Shown here one piece after another: positions 17,177 through 25,586 of a DNA stretch of 55,388 nt (within the stretch, counting starts at the first letter, position 1; the number at the start of each line of letters is the position of its first letter). The translations under genes were made by a program, and so were the position numbers. The notes beneath the pieces were generated by a model. The model had not been told where the DNA came from and searched no databases. It saw nothing but the letters and a program-made list of their open reading frames with translations. Source of the DNA: Methylophaga sp. Lineage in GTDB: Bacteria; Pseudomonadota; Gammaproteobacteria; Nitrosococcales; Methylophagaceae. The DNA lies in NCBI GenBank assembly GCA_002696735.1, contig NZSL01000007.1, forward strand, positions 148,839-204,226, given 5' to 3'.

Positions 17177-17416
17177 TTATAAAAATATAGAAACGTATGA
17201 TTTGGATTTTAAAGGTTGATGTTTTTCACCTTCCAGCAAATCCTCTAAGGGAATATGGGCATGTGAGTCATATAGCTTTTTGTTATCCGGGTGAAATACC
17301 CATAGCGCTATTACCCGCATGCAACACAGACCAATAAAAGACGTCACAACAACCAGCCAATGTGACATTAAAAATGCGACGATAATATTTGCAAACAACC
17401 ACAAAATATCCATCAT
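17177..17416 (-). CDS. CcoQ/FixQ-like small membrane protein
   Basis: About 79 residues (start at 17416, one base after the ccoN stop; a second ATG follows at 17413). One or two membrane helices (3-43) are followed by WVFHPDNKKLYDSHAHIPLED. That segment aligns without gaps to the end of CcoQ proteins (pattern W-x-Y-x-P-x-x-K-K-x-[FY]-x(4)-A-x-x-P-x-E-D), judged from memory. CcoQ is the small stabilising subunit of cbb3 oxidases. The extra N-terminal helix is not typical. Immediate position after ccoN supports the assignment. Confidence 0.55.
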   Translation of the reverse strand: MMDILWLFANIIVAFLMSHWLVVVTSFIGLCCMRVIALWVFHPDNKKLYDSHAHIPLEDLLEGEKHQPLKSKSYVSIFL

Positions 17417-17417
17417 A

Positions 17418-18845
17418 TTAACCTGGCTGTAATGACACTTTTGCTTCTGACGCTTTTTTATTAGCAAGATAAATCGTTGTGAGTACATTAATTAACATCA
17501 CTACGGCGCCGCAAAAGAATATAAATCCTCCCATGGCTCGCATAATGTAATAAGGATGCATCTGTGCCACGGACTCTACAAAGGTATAAGACAAATTCCC
17601 ATACTCGTCATAGGCACGCCACATTAAACCTTGCATGATTCCAGCAACCCACATTGAGGTGATATAAATTGCTGTGCCTATGGTGGCCAACCAAAAATGC
17701 ACATTGACTAAACTGACGGAAAACATAGTGGTATTCCACATCCGTTCAACCATATGATAAAGCGCGCCAATTGAAACCATGGCGACCCACCCTAAAGCGC
17801 CAGAGTGCACATGCCCAATTGTCCAGTCTGTGTAATGCGATAACGCATTGACCGTTTTGGATGCCATCACCGGCCCTTCAAAAGTGGACATGGCGTAGAA
17901 GGCGAGAGACACAATTAAAAAACGTAGAATATAGTCTGTTCGAAGTTTGTCCCACGCCCCACTGAGTGTAAACATCCCATTTAACGCCCCGCCCCATGAT
18001 GGAATGATCATGGCCAATGAAATGGCTGCACCCAGAGAGCCTGTCCAGTCAGGTAACGCGGTGTATTGGAGATGATGAGCACCGAGCCAGACATAGCCAA
18101 AAATCAATGCCCAAAAGTGAATGACCGATAATCGATACGAATAGATTGGCCGCTCAGCTTGTTTGGGCACAAAGTAGTACATGATCCCCAAAAAGCCAGC
18201 CGTCAGATAAAACCCAATGGCATTGTGACCCCACCACCATTGAACCATCGCATCCTGAACGCCGGCAAAGATAGAATAGGACTTCCACATACTCACGGGT
18301 ATCGACAGACTGTTAATCACATGCAGATAAGTAAACATGATCATCATGGCCAGGAAAAACCAGTTGGCAACGTAGATGTGACTGCTTTTACGATGACTCA
18401 GCGTCATGATGAAATTAATAGTGTATGCAATCCAAACCACGGCGAGCAGAATATCCAGCGGCCATTCCAGTTCTGCATATTCCTTACCTTGGGTAATGCC
18501 TAATGGCAAAGTGATCATGGCGCCAATGACATATAAATTCCATCCCCAGAAAGTGAACCAAGCCATGGGATCACTCCAGAGTCGCACGCCACAAGTTCGC
18601 TGAATCACATAATAGGCTGTCGCCATCAATACCGATCCACCAAAGCCATATACAACGATATTGGTGTGGACAGGACGTAAGCGACCAAAGGTAATATAGG
18701 GGATATCAAAGTTAAGAAATGGCCAGGCGAGCTCCGAGGCAATCCATACGCCGACTGCCGTGCCAAGTACTAAATAAATACACGCACTGACACTGAAATA
18801 CTTCACCACATCATAATTGTAATGTTGATGTTCTTTTGCATTCAT
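17418..18845 (-). CDS. ccoN: cbb3-type cytochrome c oxidase subunit I, orphan copy
   Basis: About 475 residues from ATG at 18845, twelve helices. Haem b ligands H60 and H347 and haem b3 ligand H345, CuB ligands H207, H257 and H258, cross-linked Y251 and channel E323 are all present at the canonical family positions ([45 protein letters not shown]). It is therefore built as an oxygen reductase, not as NorB. Neither ccoO nor ccoP is adjacent; instead a ccoQ-like gene and nirK follow. A TTG at 18857 is an alternative start. A LysR gene is divergent. Confidence 0.9.
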   Translation of the reverse strand: MNAKEHQHYNYDVVKYFSVSACIYLVLGTAVGVWIASELAWPFLNFDIPYITFGRLRPVHTNIVVYGFGGSVLMATAYYVIQRTCGVRLWSDPMAWFTFWGWNLYVIGAMITLPLGITQGKEYAELEWPLDILLAVVWIAYTINFIMTLSHRKSSHIYVANWFFLAMMIMFTYLHVINSLSIPVSMWKSYSIFAGVQDAMVQWWWGHNAIGFYLTAGFLGIMYYFVPKQAERPIYSYRLSVIHFWALIFGYVWLGAHHLQYTALPDWTGSLGAAISLAMIIPSWGGALNGMFTLSGAWDKLRTDYILRFLIVSLAFYAMSTFEGPVMASKTVNALSHYTDWTIGHVHSGALGWVAMVSIGALYHMVERMWNTTMFSVSLVNVHFWLATIGTAIYITSMWVAGIMQGLMWRAYDEYGNLSYTFVESVAQMHPYYIMRAMGGFIFFCGAVVMLINVLTTIYLANKKASEAKVSLQPG

Positions 18846-18947
18846 ACGAATATCCAAACTCTTCTATTACCTTTGTTGTGAATAGTTTGGACGCTCATCA
18901 TAGATATGTATAATGAATAATATCTTTATTTATTATCAAAATTATTG

Positions 18948-19790
18948 ATGGATATTAATCAGGCACGTACTTTTCTGGAAATCATTCGCTTGGGTAGTTT
19001 CGGGGCTGCGGCAGAAGCACTAAATGTCACTCAAACGACCGTTACTGCTCGTGTACATAATCTCGAAAATCAGCTTGGTTGCAGGTTATTTATCAGGAAT
19101 CGCTCCGGTGCTACCGCGACGCTTGATGGGGAAAAGTTTATTGAACATGCGGTAGCGATGGTGCAGGCATGGGAAGGTGCCAAGCGAAATTTACCGTTAC
19201 CGACAGGTACCGAAACCATTTTCAATATTGCTGGCGAAATCAGTCTTTGGAGTCCGTTAATGCTCCAATGGTTAAACAATCTGAGTCAGGATATTTCCGA
19301 AACGGCGATTAATGCAGAAATTGGTGAACGAACCTCGTTGCATCAAAAACTTCAGCAAGGTTTACTCGATGTCATTGTCGTGCATCAACCTGAATACGGT
19401 CCCGGAATTCAGGTTGAACAAGTTCTGGAAGAAAAACTGATCTATGTCTCCGCTAAAAACCAAGCACAACCTTATATCTATGTAGATTGGGGAGAATATT
19501 TCCGTAAACAACATGATATCGCTCTGCCACATCTGGCAAGACCCAAGCTGACTATCAATCTTGGCCAGCTCGCGCTCCAGCACATCCTGGAAAATGGTGG
19601 CAGCGGTTATTTTCGAACGCGCGTTGTCCAAAAATATTTACATTCAGGAGATTTGATCAAGGTTGATAATTACCCTGAATTTACTTTTCCTGTGTATATG
19701 ATGCATAAAAAGCAGACCAAAAATGCGCTCTTTCAAAAAGTGCTTAATGCATTATTTAAGGCGGGGAAAATATCTGAACCATGGTTGTGA
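18948..19790 (+). CDS. LysR family transcriptional regulator
   Basis: About 280 residues. The N-terminal winged helix reads ARTFLEIIRLGSFGAAAEALNVTQTTVTARVHNLENQLGCRLFIR; the C-terminal periplasmic-binding-like domain is shorter than average. ATG at 18948 is used; a TTG at 18945 is in frame. It is transcribed away from ccoN with about 100 bases between starts, the usual arrangement for a LysR regulator and its target, so control of ccoN-ccoQ-nirK is inferred. The inducer is unknown. Confidence 0.85.
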   Translation: MDINQARTFLEIIRLGSFGAAAEALNVTQTTVTARVHNLENQLGCRLFIRNRSGATATLDGEKFIEHAVAMVQAWEGAKRNLPLPTGTETIFNIAGEISLWSPLMLQWLNNLSQDISETAINAEIGERTSLHQKLQQGLLDVIVVHQPEYGPGIQVEQVLEEKLIYVSAKNQAQPYIYVDWGEYFRKQHDIALPHLARPKLTINLGQLALQHILENGGSGYFRTRVVQKYLHSGDLIKVDNYPEFTFPVYMMHKKQTKNALFQKVLNALFKAGKISEPWL

Positions 19791-19871
19791 TATTGTTGAA
19801 TAACGATAATTTAAGAATAAAAAGTCTTATAGGGGGCTAGCGAAATTTTTATCAACTAATGCAGGTGACCT

Positions 19872-20222
19872 ATGTGGTACTACATAACTAAAGTTGTCGT
19901 TAGCGCTGTTGTTATTGTCGTAATTTCTGAACTAGCTAAACGAAGTTCCGTCTTTGGTGCCATTATGGCCTCAGTACCTTTGATTTCAGTTATTGCCATC
20001 ATTTGGTTGTATCAAGAAACGGGTGATGTAACAAAAATCAGTATCTTGGCATCCAATATTTTCTGGTTGGTTCTTCCCTCTTTGGCTTTGTTTATCACCT
20101 TGCCTATTTTGCTGAACATGGGCGTAAATTTTTACTGGAGCCTTTTGATTGCCATCGGTGCCACAGTTATTTGTTACTACGCTATGTTGGTTGTATTGAG
20201 GTCATTTGGCATTGAGCTTTAA
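19872..20222 (+). CDS. DUF3147 family membrane protein
   Basis: 116 residues with four hydrophobic helices: MWYYITKVVVSAVVIVVISELAKRSS, ASVPLISVIAIIWLYQETGD, SNIFWLVLPSLALFITLPI, SLLIAIGATVICYYAMLVVL. This matches DUF3147, small integral membrane proteins without known function. It follows the LysR gene by about 80 bases on the same strand. The ribosome site is modest (AGGTG before ATG). Confidence 0.8.
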   Translation: MWYYITKVVVSAVVIVVISELAKRSSVFGAIMASVPLISVIAIIWLYQETGDVTKISILASNIFWLVLPSLALFITLPILLNMGVNFYWSLLIAIGATVICYYAMLVVLRSFGIEL

Positions 20223-20320
20223 ATCTCAATCCCCTTTCTTCCTCAAAACTAAGCCATTCATTACATTCAATGATTTGCCCAAAGTTATTTTATATTTTCA
20301 TGAAAGTCTGGAGATAAGCC

Positions 20321-20360
20321 AAAAAAAATAACCCGGTTATCAATAAGCGTAACCGGGTTA
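20321..20360 (-). terminator. intrinsic terminator of the TonB receptor gene
   Basis: On the minus strand AACCCGGTTA and TAACCGGGTT make a perfect 10-bp stem with a 10-base loop, followed by ATTTTTTTTGG. It starts 17 bases after the receptor stop. Confidence 0.85.
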
Positions 20361-20376
20361 ATGTTCGAAGTGTATG

Positions 20377-22428
20377 TTAAAAATCTAAACTGCCTTCAAG
20401 AATTAAAGAGCGTCCGGGCGCAGGAAGTCTGCCAACAGGACTGACATCTACTCCCCTAAAATAATATTCTTCATCGAGCAAATTATTAACAGCCACGGCT
20501 ATTTCAATATTATTTCCACCGACAACAAATTCTCGGCTCAATCGCGAATTAACTAAAGTATATGCTGGGAGTTTTCCGGCGCTACCATTAACCGTTTCTT
20601 CATCTGTACTATTCGCATCACTATAACTTTCGCTAACATGCAGGCCCGTTAGAGTGGTTTTCCATGGCCCCACACGATAATTAACATGGGCACTGAAATG
20701 ATGCTCGGGAGCATTTGGCAATTCGTTGCCTTTGTTTGCACCATTAAGTTGTTCTGTGTCCAGATAGGTATAACCGATGCCAAGCGCCAATCGGGTTGTT
20801 GCCTGCCAATCTGCGGTAAGTTCTACACCTTCATGGCGTGTTTCACCGAGGTTTTCAAATATGCTGTCAGTACGATTAAACTGAATTTGATCATCGTAAT
20901 CTATCCTAAACAAAGTACCACTGACACTTACATTTTCGGATAGCTGTGATCGGGCTCCTATTTCATAATTCCAAGCAAGTTCATTAGCTACAGCCCCTTC
21001 ACGAGTTACCTGAGCCGTTTGAACAGGTACCAAAGAGCGTTGTGCATTAGTGAATAAAAAGAGTGAATCGGTGGCCTGAAAACCAACAGTTAATCCAGGC
21101 AGAAATTTATCCGTTTCGTTTTTATTAGTCGTACCGTTAATTCTATCTTCAAAATCCGTACTGACGTCTTCGTAACGTATACCTGGAGTAATGCTCAATT
21201 TATCCTCAAACAGAGCAATAGTGTCACTAAAATATAATGCAACCGCTTCTGTATCAAAATTCCAGTTACGTACTTGGCTGTATTCATTAGTAGTAAGAGT
21301 TAGACGATTAACATCAAAACTAACTTGCTCTTTAACAAAGCGTGCGCCTGCCATAAAAGTATGATTGCCGTGATTGAATGTAATCCGGGGCTCAGTACCA
21401 TAAACATGAAAAATTCTAGGTGAGTCAGCAACGTATTCGGCTTCAAGTGACGGATCAAAAGAAAATGCTGCACCTTGCCCGAAATCAAAGGTTCGATCTG
21501 CCTTATGAGCAAAGTTTCGCCATTGAAATTCTACATTACTGTTTGGGTTATAGGTCCATGTCAGATTTCCTCTCAACATGTCAGCATCATATGCATCATG
21601 TGGACGTTGTGAATCTGTTCTATCTGCACGGTAAGCTGAAGGGGAAAGCGAGCCTGGTAACTCTGCATTGACATTGTAATATTGTAATTGCATATCTAGC
21701 TCATTTTTATCATCAAGAAAGTATTGGGCATCCAGAATGATATTTTGTACATCGGTCTCTGAATGATCCCGGAAACCTTCCCCATTTTGAAGATTTACCT
21801 GAAGCTGCACACCGAGGTCGTTACCCACAAAACCCGCAACCCGATAATAGGTATCGTAATAAGCATTTCCCGTATCTTCTGCAATGGTAATTCGCTCACG
21901 GATGGATTGTTTAAACTCTCGCGAAATCGGTTTGGTTACCAAGTTCAGCACCCCGCCGACATTATTGGGTCCATAATGCACAGCCGCGCCACCCCGGACA
22001 ATATCTACTGCTTCAATACTCGGTAATGTGACAGGGAACAAAGACACACCAACATTTGTATAAGGGCCTATAGCTATGGGGTAACCATCCACTAGTATTT
22101 GTAATCTTTCACTGCGTAACGGATTCAAACCGCGAATACCAATATTGGGCAAAATACCTGTGCCAGTCTCATCAAGTACTTGAATGCCGTTTACACCACG
22201 CAAAGCATCTTCAAGGTTTAATGCTCCTCTTTCATGCAGTTCTTGATTTGTGAGTACTTCCCTTGACCCTGCATAAGTTTTAACTCTCTCTTCAGAGGTT
22301 TCACCTAACCAGTCCGAGTTGACAATCATGGCGTCCAATTTTGAAGCGCCATCGGCAGATGCATATCCTGTGACTAAATACATTGATATTAGAGCACAGA
22401 GTTTTTTTCTTTTTGAAATTAATGACAT
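20377..22428 (-). CDS. TonB-dependent outer-membrane receptor, FecA-like
   Basis: 683 residues: signal peptide to about residue 25 (GYASA), plug domain (REVLTNQELHERGALNLEDALRGVNGI, GIRGLNPLRSERLQILVDGYPIA, VDIVRGGAAVHYGPNNVGGVLNLVTKPI), then a 22-strand barrel ending LEGSLDF with terminal F. The plug motif GIRGLNP-RS-DG-PIA-PY and YGPNNVGGVLNLVT are typical of FecA-type ferric carboxylate receptors. There is no N-terminal signalling extension for a FecR partner. A Fur-box-like sequence lies just upstream of the start, so iron control is likely. The exact siderophore cannot be read from sequence. Confidence 0.88.
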   Translation of the reverse strand: MSLISKRKKLCALISMYLVTGYASADGASKLDAMIVNSDWLGETSEERVKTYAGSREVLTNQELHERGALNLEDALRGVNGIQVLDETGTGILPNIGIRGLNPLRSERLQILVDGYPIAIGPYTNVGVSLFPVTLPSIEAVDIVRGGAAVHYGPNNVGGVLNLVTKPISREFKQSIRERITIAEDTGNAYYDTYYRVAGFVGNDLGVQLQVNLQNGEGFRDHSETDVQNIILDAQYFLDDKNELDMQLQYYNVNAELPGSLSPSAYRADRTDSQRPHDAYDADMLRGNLTWTYNPNSNVEFQWRNFAHKADRTFDFGQGAAFSFDPSLEAEYVADSPRIFHVYGTEPRITFNHGNHTFMAGARFVKEQVSFDVNRLTLTTNEYSQVRNWNFDTEAVALYFSDTIALFEDKLSITPGIRYEDVSTDFEDRINGTTNKNETDKFLPGLTVGFQATDSLFLFTNAQRSLVPVQTAQVTREGAVANELAWNYEIGARSQLSENVSVSGTLFRIDYDDQIQFNRTDSIFENLGETRHEGVELTADWQATTRLALGIGYTYLDTEQLNGANKGNELPNAPEHHFSAHVNYRVGPWKTTLTGLHVSESYSDANSTDEETVNGSAGKLPAYTLVNSRLSREFVVGGNNIEIAVAVNNLLDEEYYFRGVDVSPVGRLPAPGRSLILEGSLDF

Positions 22429-22763
22429 TCACGACCCCAATTAATAAATACGAATAAATATCATTAATATTATCACATGAGTGTTAATGCCGGCCAATCA
22501 GTGATTAACAAAAAAGAGTGTGCGTACTAATATAAAGACGGTTTACAAACTACAAATTATCAAAACAACTGAACCATGGTTGTAATCATCTTAAAACCGA
22601 GGTGTATTGAAACGGTGCAATACCTTTTATGAAGGTATGATGAATAAGGTTAATCTTCAAAATTAATAAAGCGTTAATGATATTAGTCTATTGTTAAACT
22701 CATTATTAGTGTCAGCATATGGCGTCCGCCGCTATTTCACCTTTAATTCAATTAGGAGTTCTC
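22429..22763. other. 335-base divergent promoter region
   Basis: Lies between the TonB receptor and the alcohol dehydrogenase, which are transcribed apart. Besides the Fur-like site it contains the palindrome AACCATGGTT near 22572 and a hairpin ATACCTT-TTATG-AAGGTAT at 22620-22638. Either could be an operator for the dehydrogenase gene; no regulator gene is adjacent to assign it to. Confidence 0.4.
22455..22475 (-). promoter_or_regulatory. Fur-box-like operator of the TonB receptor gene
   Basis: On the minus strand TGATAAT-ATTAATG-ATATTTA matches the 21-base Fur consensus in about 14-15 positions and lies 27-47 bases before the start at 22428. The AT-rich background makes chance similarity possible. 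Confidence 0.5.
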
Positions 22764-23810
22764 ATGAAAACTATCGGTTATGCAGCTCAATCTTCTGATT
22801 CTCCCCTAGCACCGTTATCTTTTGAAAGACGTGCATTACGTGCCAATGATATTGCCTTGGAAATTTTGTATTGCGGTGTCTGTCATTCTGATTTGCATGT
22901 GGCGCGAAATGATTGGGGGAGCTCGACCTATCCTGTGGTTCCTGGCCATGAAATCGTTGGCCGAGTAATCGAAGTGGGATCTGCGGTGACCAAATTCAAA
23001 CCAGGTGAAAACGTTGCGGTGGGTTGTATGGTGGATAGCTGTCAGGATTGTGATGAATGCCATAATGACCATGAGCAATACTGCCGAAATGGATTTACCT
23101 TGACCTATGGCTCTCCCGATAGAATCACCGGTGATATAACTCATGGTGGTTATTCCAAACATCTGGTAGTGCGTGAAGAGTTTGTATTACGTATCCCGGA
23201 AAATCTGGATTTGGCACTTGCCGCCCCACTCCTTTGTGCCGGTATCACCACGTATTCCCCACTCAGAGAATGGAACGTCGGTCCAGGTAGCCGCGTAGGT
23301 GTTGTCGGTATGGGCGGTTTGGGTCATATGGCAATTAAACTGGCGGTGGGTTTAGGTGCTCACGTAACAGTTATCAGTACATCACCGAAAAAAGAACAAG
23401 ATGCCATGGATCTTGGTGCCCATGCTTTCCTGGTCTCTAAAGACGAGGCAGCGATGGAAGGCGCAGGTTCGAGCTTTGATTTAATTATCGATACCGTTCC
23501 AGTCAATCATGATCTGAATCCCTACATTCCATTGCTGGATAATGATGCCACACTGGTATTGGTTGGGCAGATCGGCCCGGTTGAAGGGCCAAATACGGCA
23601 CCTATGATTTTCGGACGACGTCGGATTGCAGGCTCGTTAATTGGCGGGATTGCTGAAACGCAGGAAATGCTGGATTTTTGTGGACGTATGAACATCTTGC
23701 CGGAATGCGAAATGATCAAAATGGATGAGATTAATGAGGCATTTGATCGTATGGAAAAATCCGATGTCCGTTATCGTTTTGTGATTGATATGGCTTCATT
23801 AAGCGCATAA
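22764..23810 (+). CDS. NADP-dependent alcohol dehydrogenase, YahK/cinnamyl-type
   Basis: About 348 residues of the zinc medium-chain family: catalytic zinc CGVCHSDLHVARNDWG and PGHEIVGRVIEVGSAV, structural zinc cysteines in CQDCDECHNDHEQYC, nucleotide site GMGGLGHMAIKLAVGLGAHV followed by STSPKK, which favours NADPH. Close relatives reduce a broad range of aldehydes. ATG at 22764 has AGGAG just upstream; an upstream ATG at 22719 lacks one. It converges on norR with only five bases between stops, so no separate terminator fits between them. Confidence 0.86.
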   Translation: MKTIGYAAQSSDSPLAPLSFERRALRANDIALEILYCGVCHSDLHVARNDWGSSTYPVVPGHEIVGRVIEVGSAVTKFKPGENVAVGCMVDSCQDCDECHNDHEQYCRNGFTLTYGSPDRITGDITHGGYSKHLVVREEFVLRIPENLDLALAAPLLCAGITTYSPLREWNVGPGSRVGVVGMGGLGHMAIKLAVGLGAHVTVISTSPKKEQDAMDLGAHAFLVSKDEAAMEGAGSSFDLIIDTVPVNHDLNPYIPLLDNDATLVLVGQIGPVEGPNTAPMIFGRRRIAGSLIGGIAETQEMLDFCGRMNILPECEMIKMDEINEAFDRMEKSDVRYRFVIDMASLSA

Positions 23811-23815
23811 CTTAA

Positions 23816-25399
23816 TTAATGATTTACAACAGATTTTTTAATCGAAATGCCTAGGCGTTTTGCCATTCTGACCAAATTGGCCCGATCGATTTTCAGTGAT
23901 CGGGCCGCTTCACTCCAGTTTCCATCAGCTTGTGTAACGGCCGTTAAAATGCAATGTTTTTGAAATTCATTGGTAGCGGTTTTGAGATCCATGTCGAGCG
24001 ATAGCATGGGTTTAATTTCAGCCGTTTTTGCAACTGAATTCTCAGCAATAGTTGTTGCTGGCAACTCAAGAAACGCTCTATTTAATGAAATAATACCGGT
24101 CGTTGTCGGTTTTGCCTTGGCTTTTAACGAAGCACGGCTGATCACATGTTCCAGTTCACGAACATTGCCCGGCCAGTGATAGCTTCTTAATGCCAGTTCA
24201 GCATCCTGAGCGAGACGTAATTGCCTGATACCTAATTTACGACTGGTTTTTTCCAGAAAGTAACCTGCCAGTAATAAAACATCCTGATCTCTATCTTTTA
24301 ATGGTGGAACCTTGATTGGATAGACCGACAAACGGTGATAGAGATCGGCTCTGAAACGTCCCTCGCTAACCTCTTCTTCAAGATTCCGGTTGGTGGCAGC
24401 AATAACACGAACATTAACCTGTTCGACATTATCTTTACCCACCGGTTGTATTTCACCACTTTGTAATACCCGTAAAAGCTTACTTTGTACAGCTAACGGC
24501 AACTCTCCGATTTCATCAAGAAACAGAGTGCCACCATGGGCTAATTGAAATTTACCGGCTCTTTCACGATCGGCTCCGGTAAATGCACCTTTGGTATGAC
24601 CAAATAATTCGGCCTCAGCCAATGTTTCCGGCAAAGACGCACAGTTGATATGAACTAAGGGTTTATATTTTCGCAATGACAATTGATGCACAGTGCGTGC
24701 AACCAGCTCTTTTCCCACGCCGGTTTCACCGGTTATCAGCACGGTATAATCCGAACCGGCGACCAGCTGGATTTCGTTTTTCAGCGTCTGCATGGCAGTA
24801 CTTTGCCCAATCAGTTCTCCCCCATCTTTTAACAAGGCTTCCTGAGTCAGTTCCTGCACCAGTTGCTGCGCATGCTGGGCGCTAATTTCGAGCTTTTTAA
24901 ACTCGAGGGCTGTTTTCAATGTGGCTGCAGACAATGCGGCTATCAGTTCCAGCGTTTTGGGACTGATTGCATTAAAACTCCCAGACTGCAGACTATCGAT
25001 GGTGACCAGACCAATGACTTTTTGGTCAGAATACAATGGCAACCCCATACAAGAATGCACCGGAAGATCGCCGGTTCTGGCTAATAGCAAACCATCATAG
25101 GGATCGGGTAAATCACAGTTATCGGGGAAAATAAGTGGTTTAGTGGCATTGCATAGCTGCTCAAGTCTCGGGTGCTCAGTTAGATAAAAACGTCGACCCA
25201 ATACTTCGGAGGACAAGCCTTGAATGGCCAAAGGCGTTAGCAGGTTTTCATGCAAGCCCAATAATGCAACGGCATCGCATTTAATGGCTTTGCGAATGGA
25301 TGCCAACAGGCGATCAAAACGATCATCGTTATTAATACTGTTCGCCAGATCCAGCGCGACTTCAAGTAATAATGTTGAATCAAAATCTTGCATAGCCAA
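23816..25399 (-). CDS. norR: NorR, nitric oxide-responsive sigma-54 activator
   Basis: 527 residues in three domains: GAF (about 20-170; sensing via non-haem iron in the family), AAA+ (about 195-430) with Walker A GETGVGKE, the sigma-54 contact loop GAFTGAD, and LFLDEIGELPL, then a Fis-type helix-turn-helix at the C-terminus (LKTATNEFQKHCILTAV, WSEAARSLKIDRANLVRMAKRLGI). It is divergent from hmp, with two GT-N7-AC sites and a sigma-54 promoter between them. The usual norVW partners are absent; hmp is the evident target. Confidence 0.93.
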   Translation of the reverse strand: MAMQDFDSTLLLEVALDLANSINNDDRFDRLLASIRKAIKCDAVALLGLHENLLTPLAIQGLSSEVLGRRFYLTEHPRLEQLCNATKPLIFPDNCDLPDPYDGLLLARTGDLPVHSCMGLPLYSDQKVIGLVTIDSLQSGSFNAISPKTLELIAALSAATLKTALEFKKLEISAQHAQQLVQELTQEALLKDGGELIGQSTAMQTLKNEIQLVAGSDYTVLITGETGVGKELVARTVHQLSLRKYKPLVHINCASLPETLAEAELFGHTKGAFTGADRERAGKFQLAHGGTLFLDEIGELPLAVQSKLLRVLQSGEIQPVGKDNVEQVNVRVIAATNRNLEEEVSEGRFRADLYHRLSVYPIKVPPLKDRDQDVLLLAGYFLEKTSRKLGIRQLRLAQDAELALRSYHWPGNVRELEHVISRASLKAKAKPTTTGIISLNRAFLELPATTIAENSVAKTAEIKPMLSLDMDLKTATNEFQKHCILTAVTQADGNWSEAARSLKIDRANLVRMAKRLGISIKKSVVNH

Positions 25400-25436
25400 C
25401 TCAATTATTCAATTAAGGTCAATCTATCACTAAAAA

Positions 25437-25447
25437 GTCAAAAAGAC
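25437..25447. promoter_or_regulatory. NorR enhancer site 1
   Basis: GTCAAAAAGAC fits GT-N7-AC. It lies 24 bases upstream of site 2, on the upstream side of the sigma-54 promoter. A third, degenerate copy (GTCAATCTATC) begins at 25418. Confidence 0.65.
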
Positions 25448-25460
25448 ACGTTTTTTCCAT

Positions 25461-25471
25461 GTCAATATGAC
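25461..25471. promoter_or_regulatory. NorR enhancer site 2
   Basis: GTCAATATGAC, a near-perfect inverted repeat GTCA-N3-TGAC that fits the NorR consensus. It is 55 bases upstream of the -24 element of the hmp promoter. Confidence 0.75.
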
Positions 25472-25525
25472 ACATCTACTGATGCGTATTTATGTATTTA
25501 ATTGATTTATATGCTTTTTTATAAA

Positions 25526-25541
25526 TGGCACAACCTCTGCA
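25526..25541 (+). promoter_or_regulatory. sigma-54 promoter of hmp
   Basis: TGGCACAACCTCTGCA keeps the invariant GG and GC ten bases apart, as in TGGCAC-N5-TTGCA. It lies 46 bases before the hmp start and downstream of NorR sites. Confidence 0.85.
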
Positions 25542-25586
25542 ACCTCTAAAAAGAATCCGTTGTTTGAATTAGTTAAGAGGTTATTT

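Noticed and set aside
17418..18845. NorB (nitric oxide reductase) as identity of the haem-copper protein
   Set aside because: The context suggested NorB, but the cross-linked Tyr, HH pair and surrounding motifs are those of CcoN; the NorB glutamates are not in place.
18946..18959. FNR-like TTGAT-N4-ATTAA
   Set aside because: It overlaps the start codon and first codons of the LysR gene and is imperfect; more likely coincidence.
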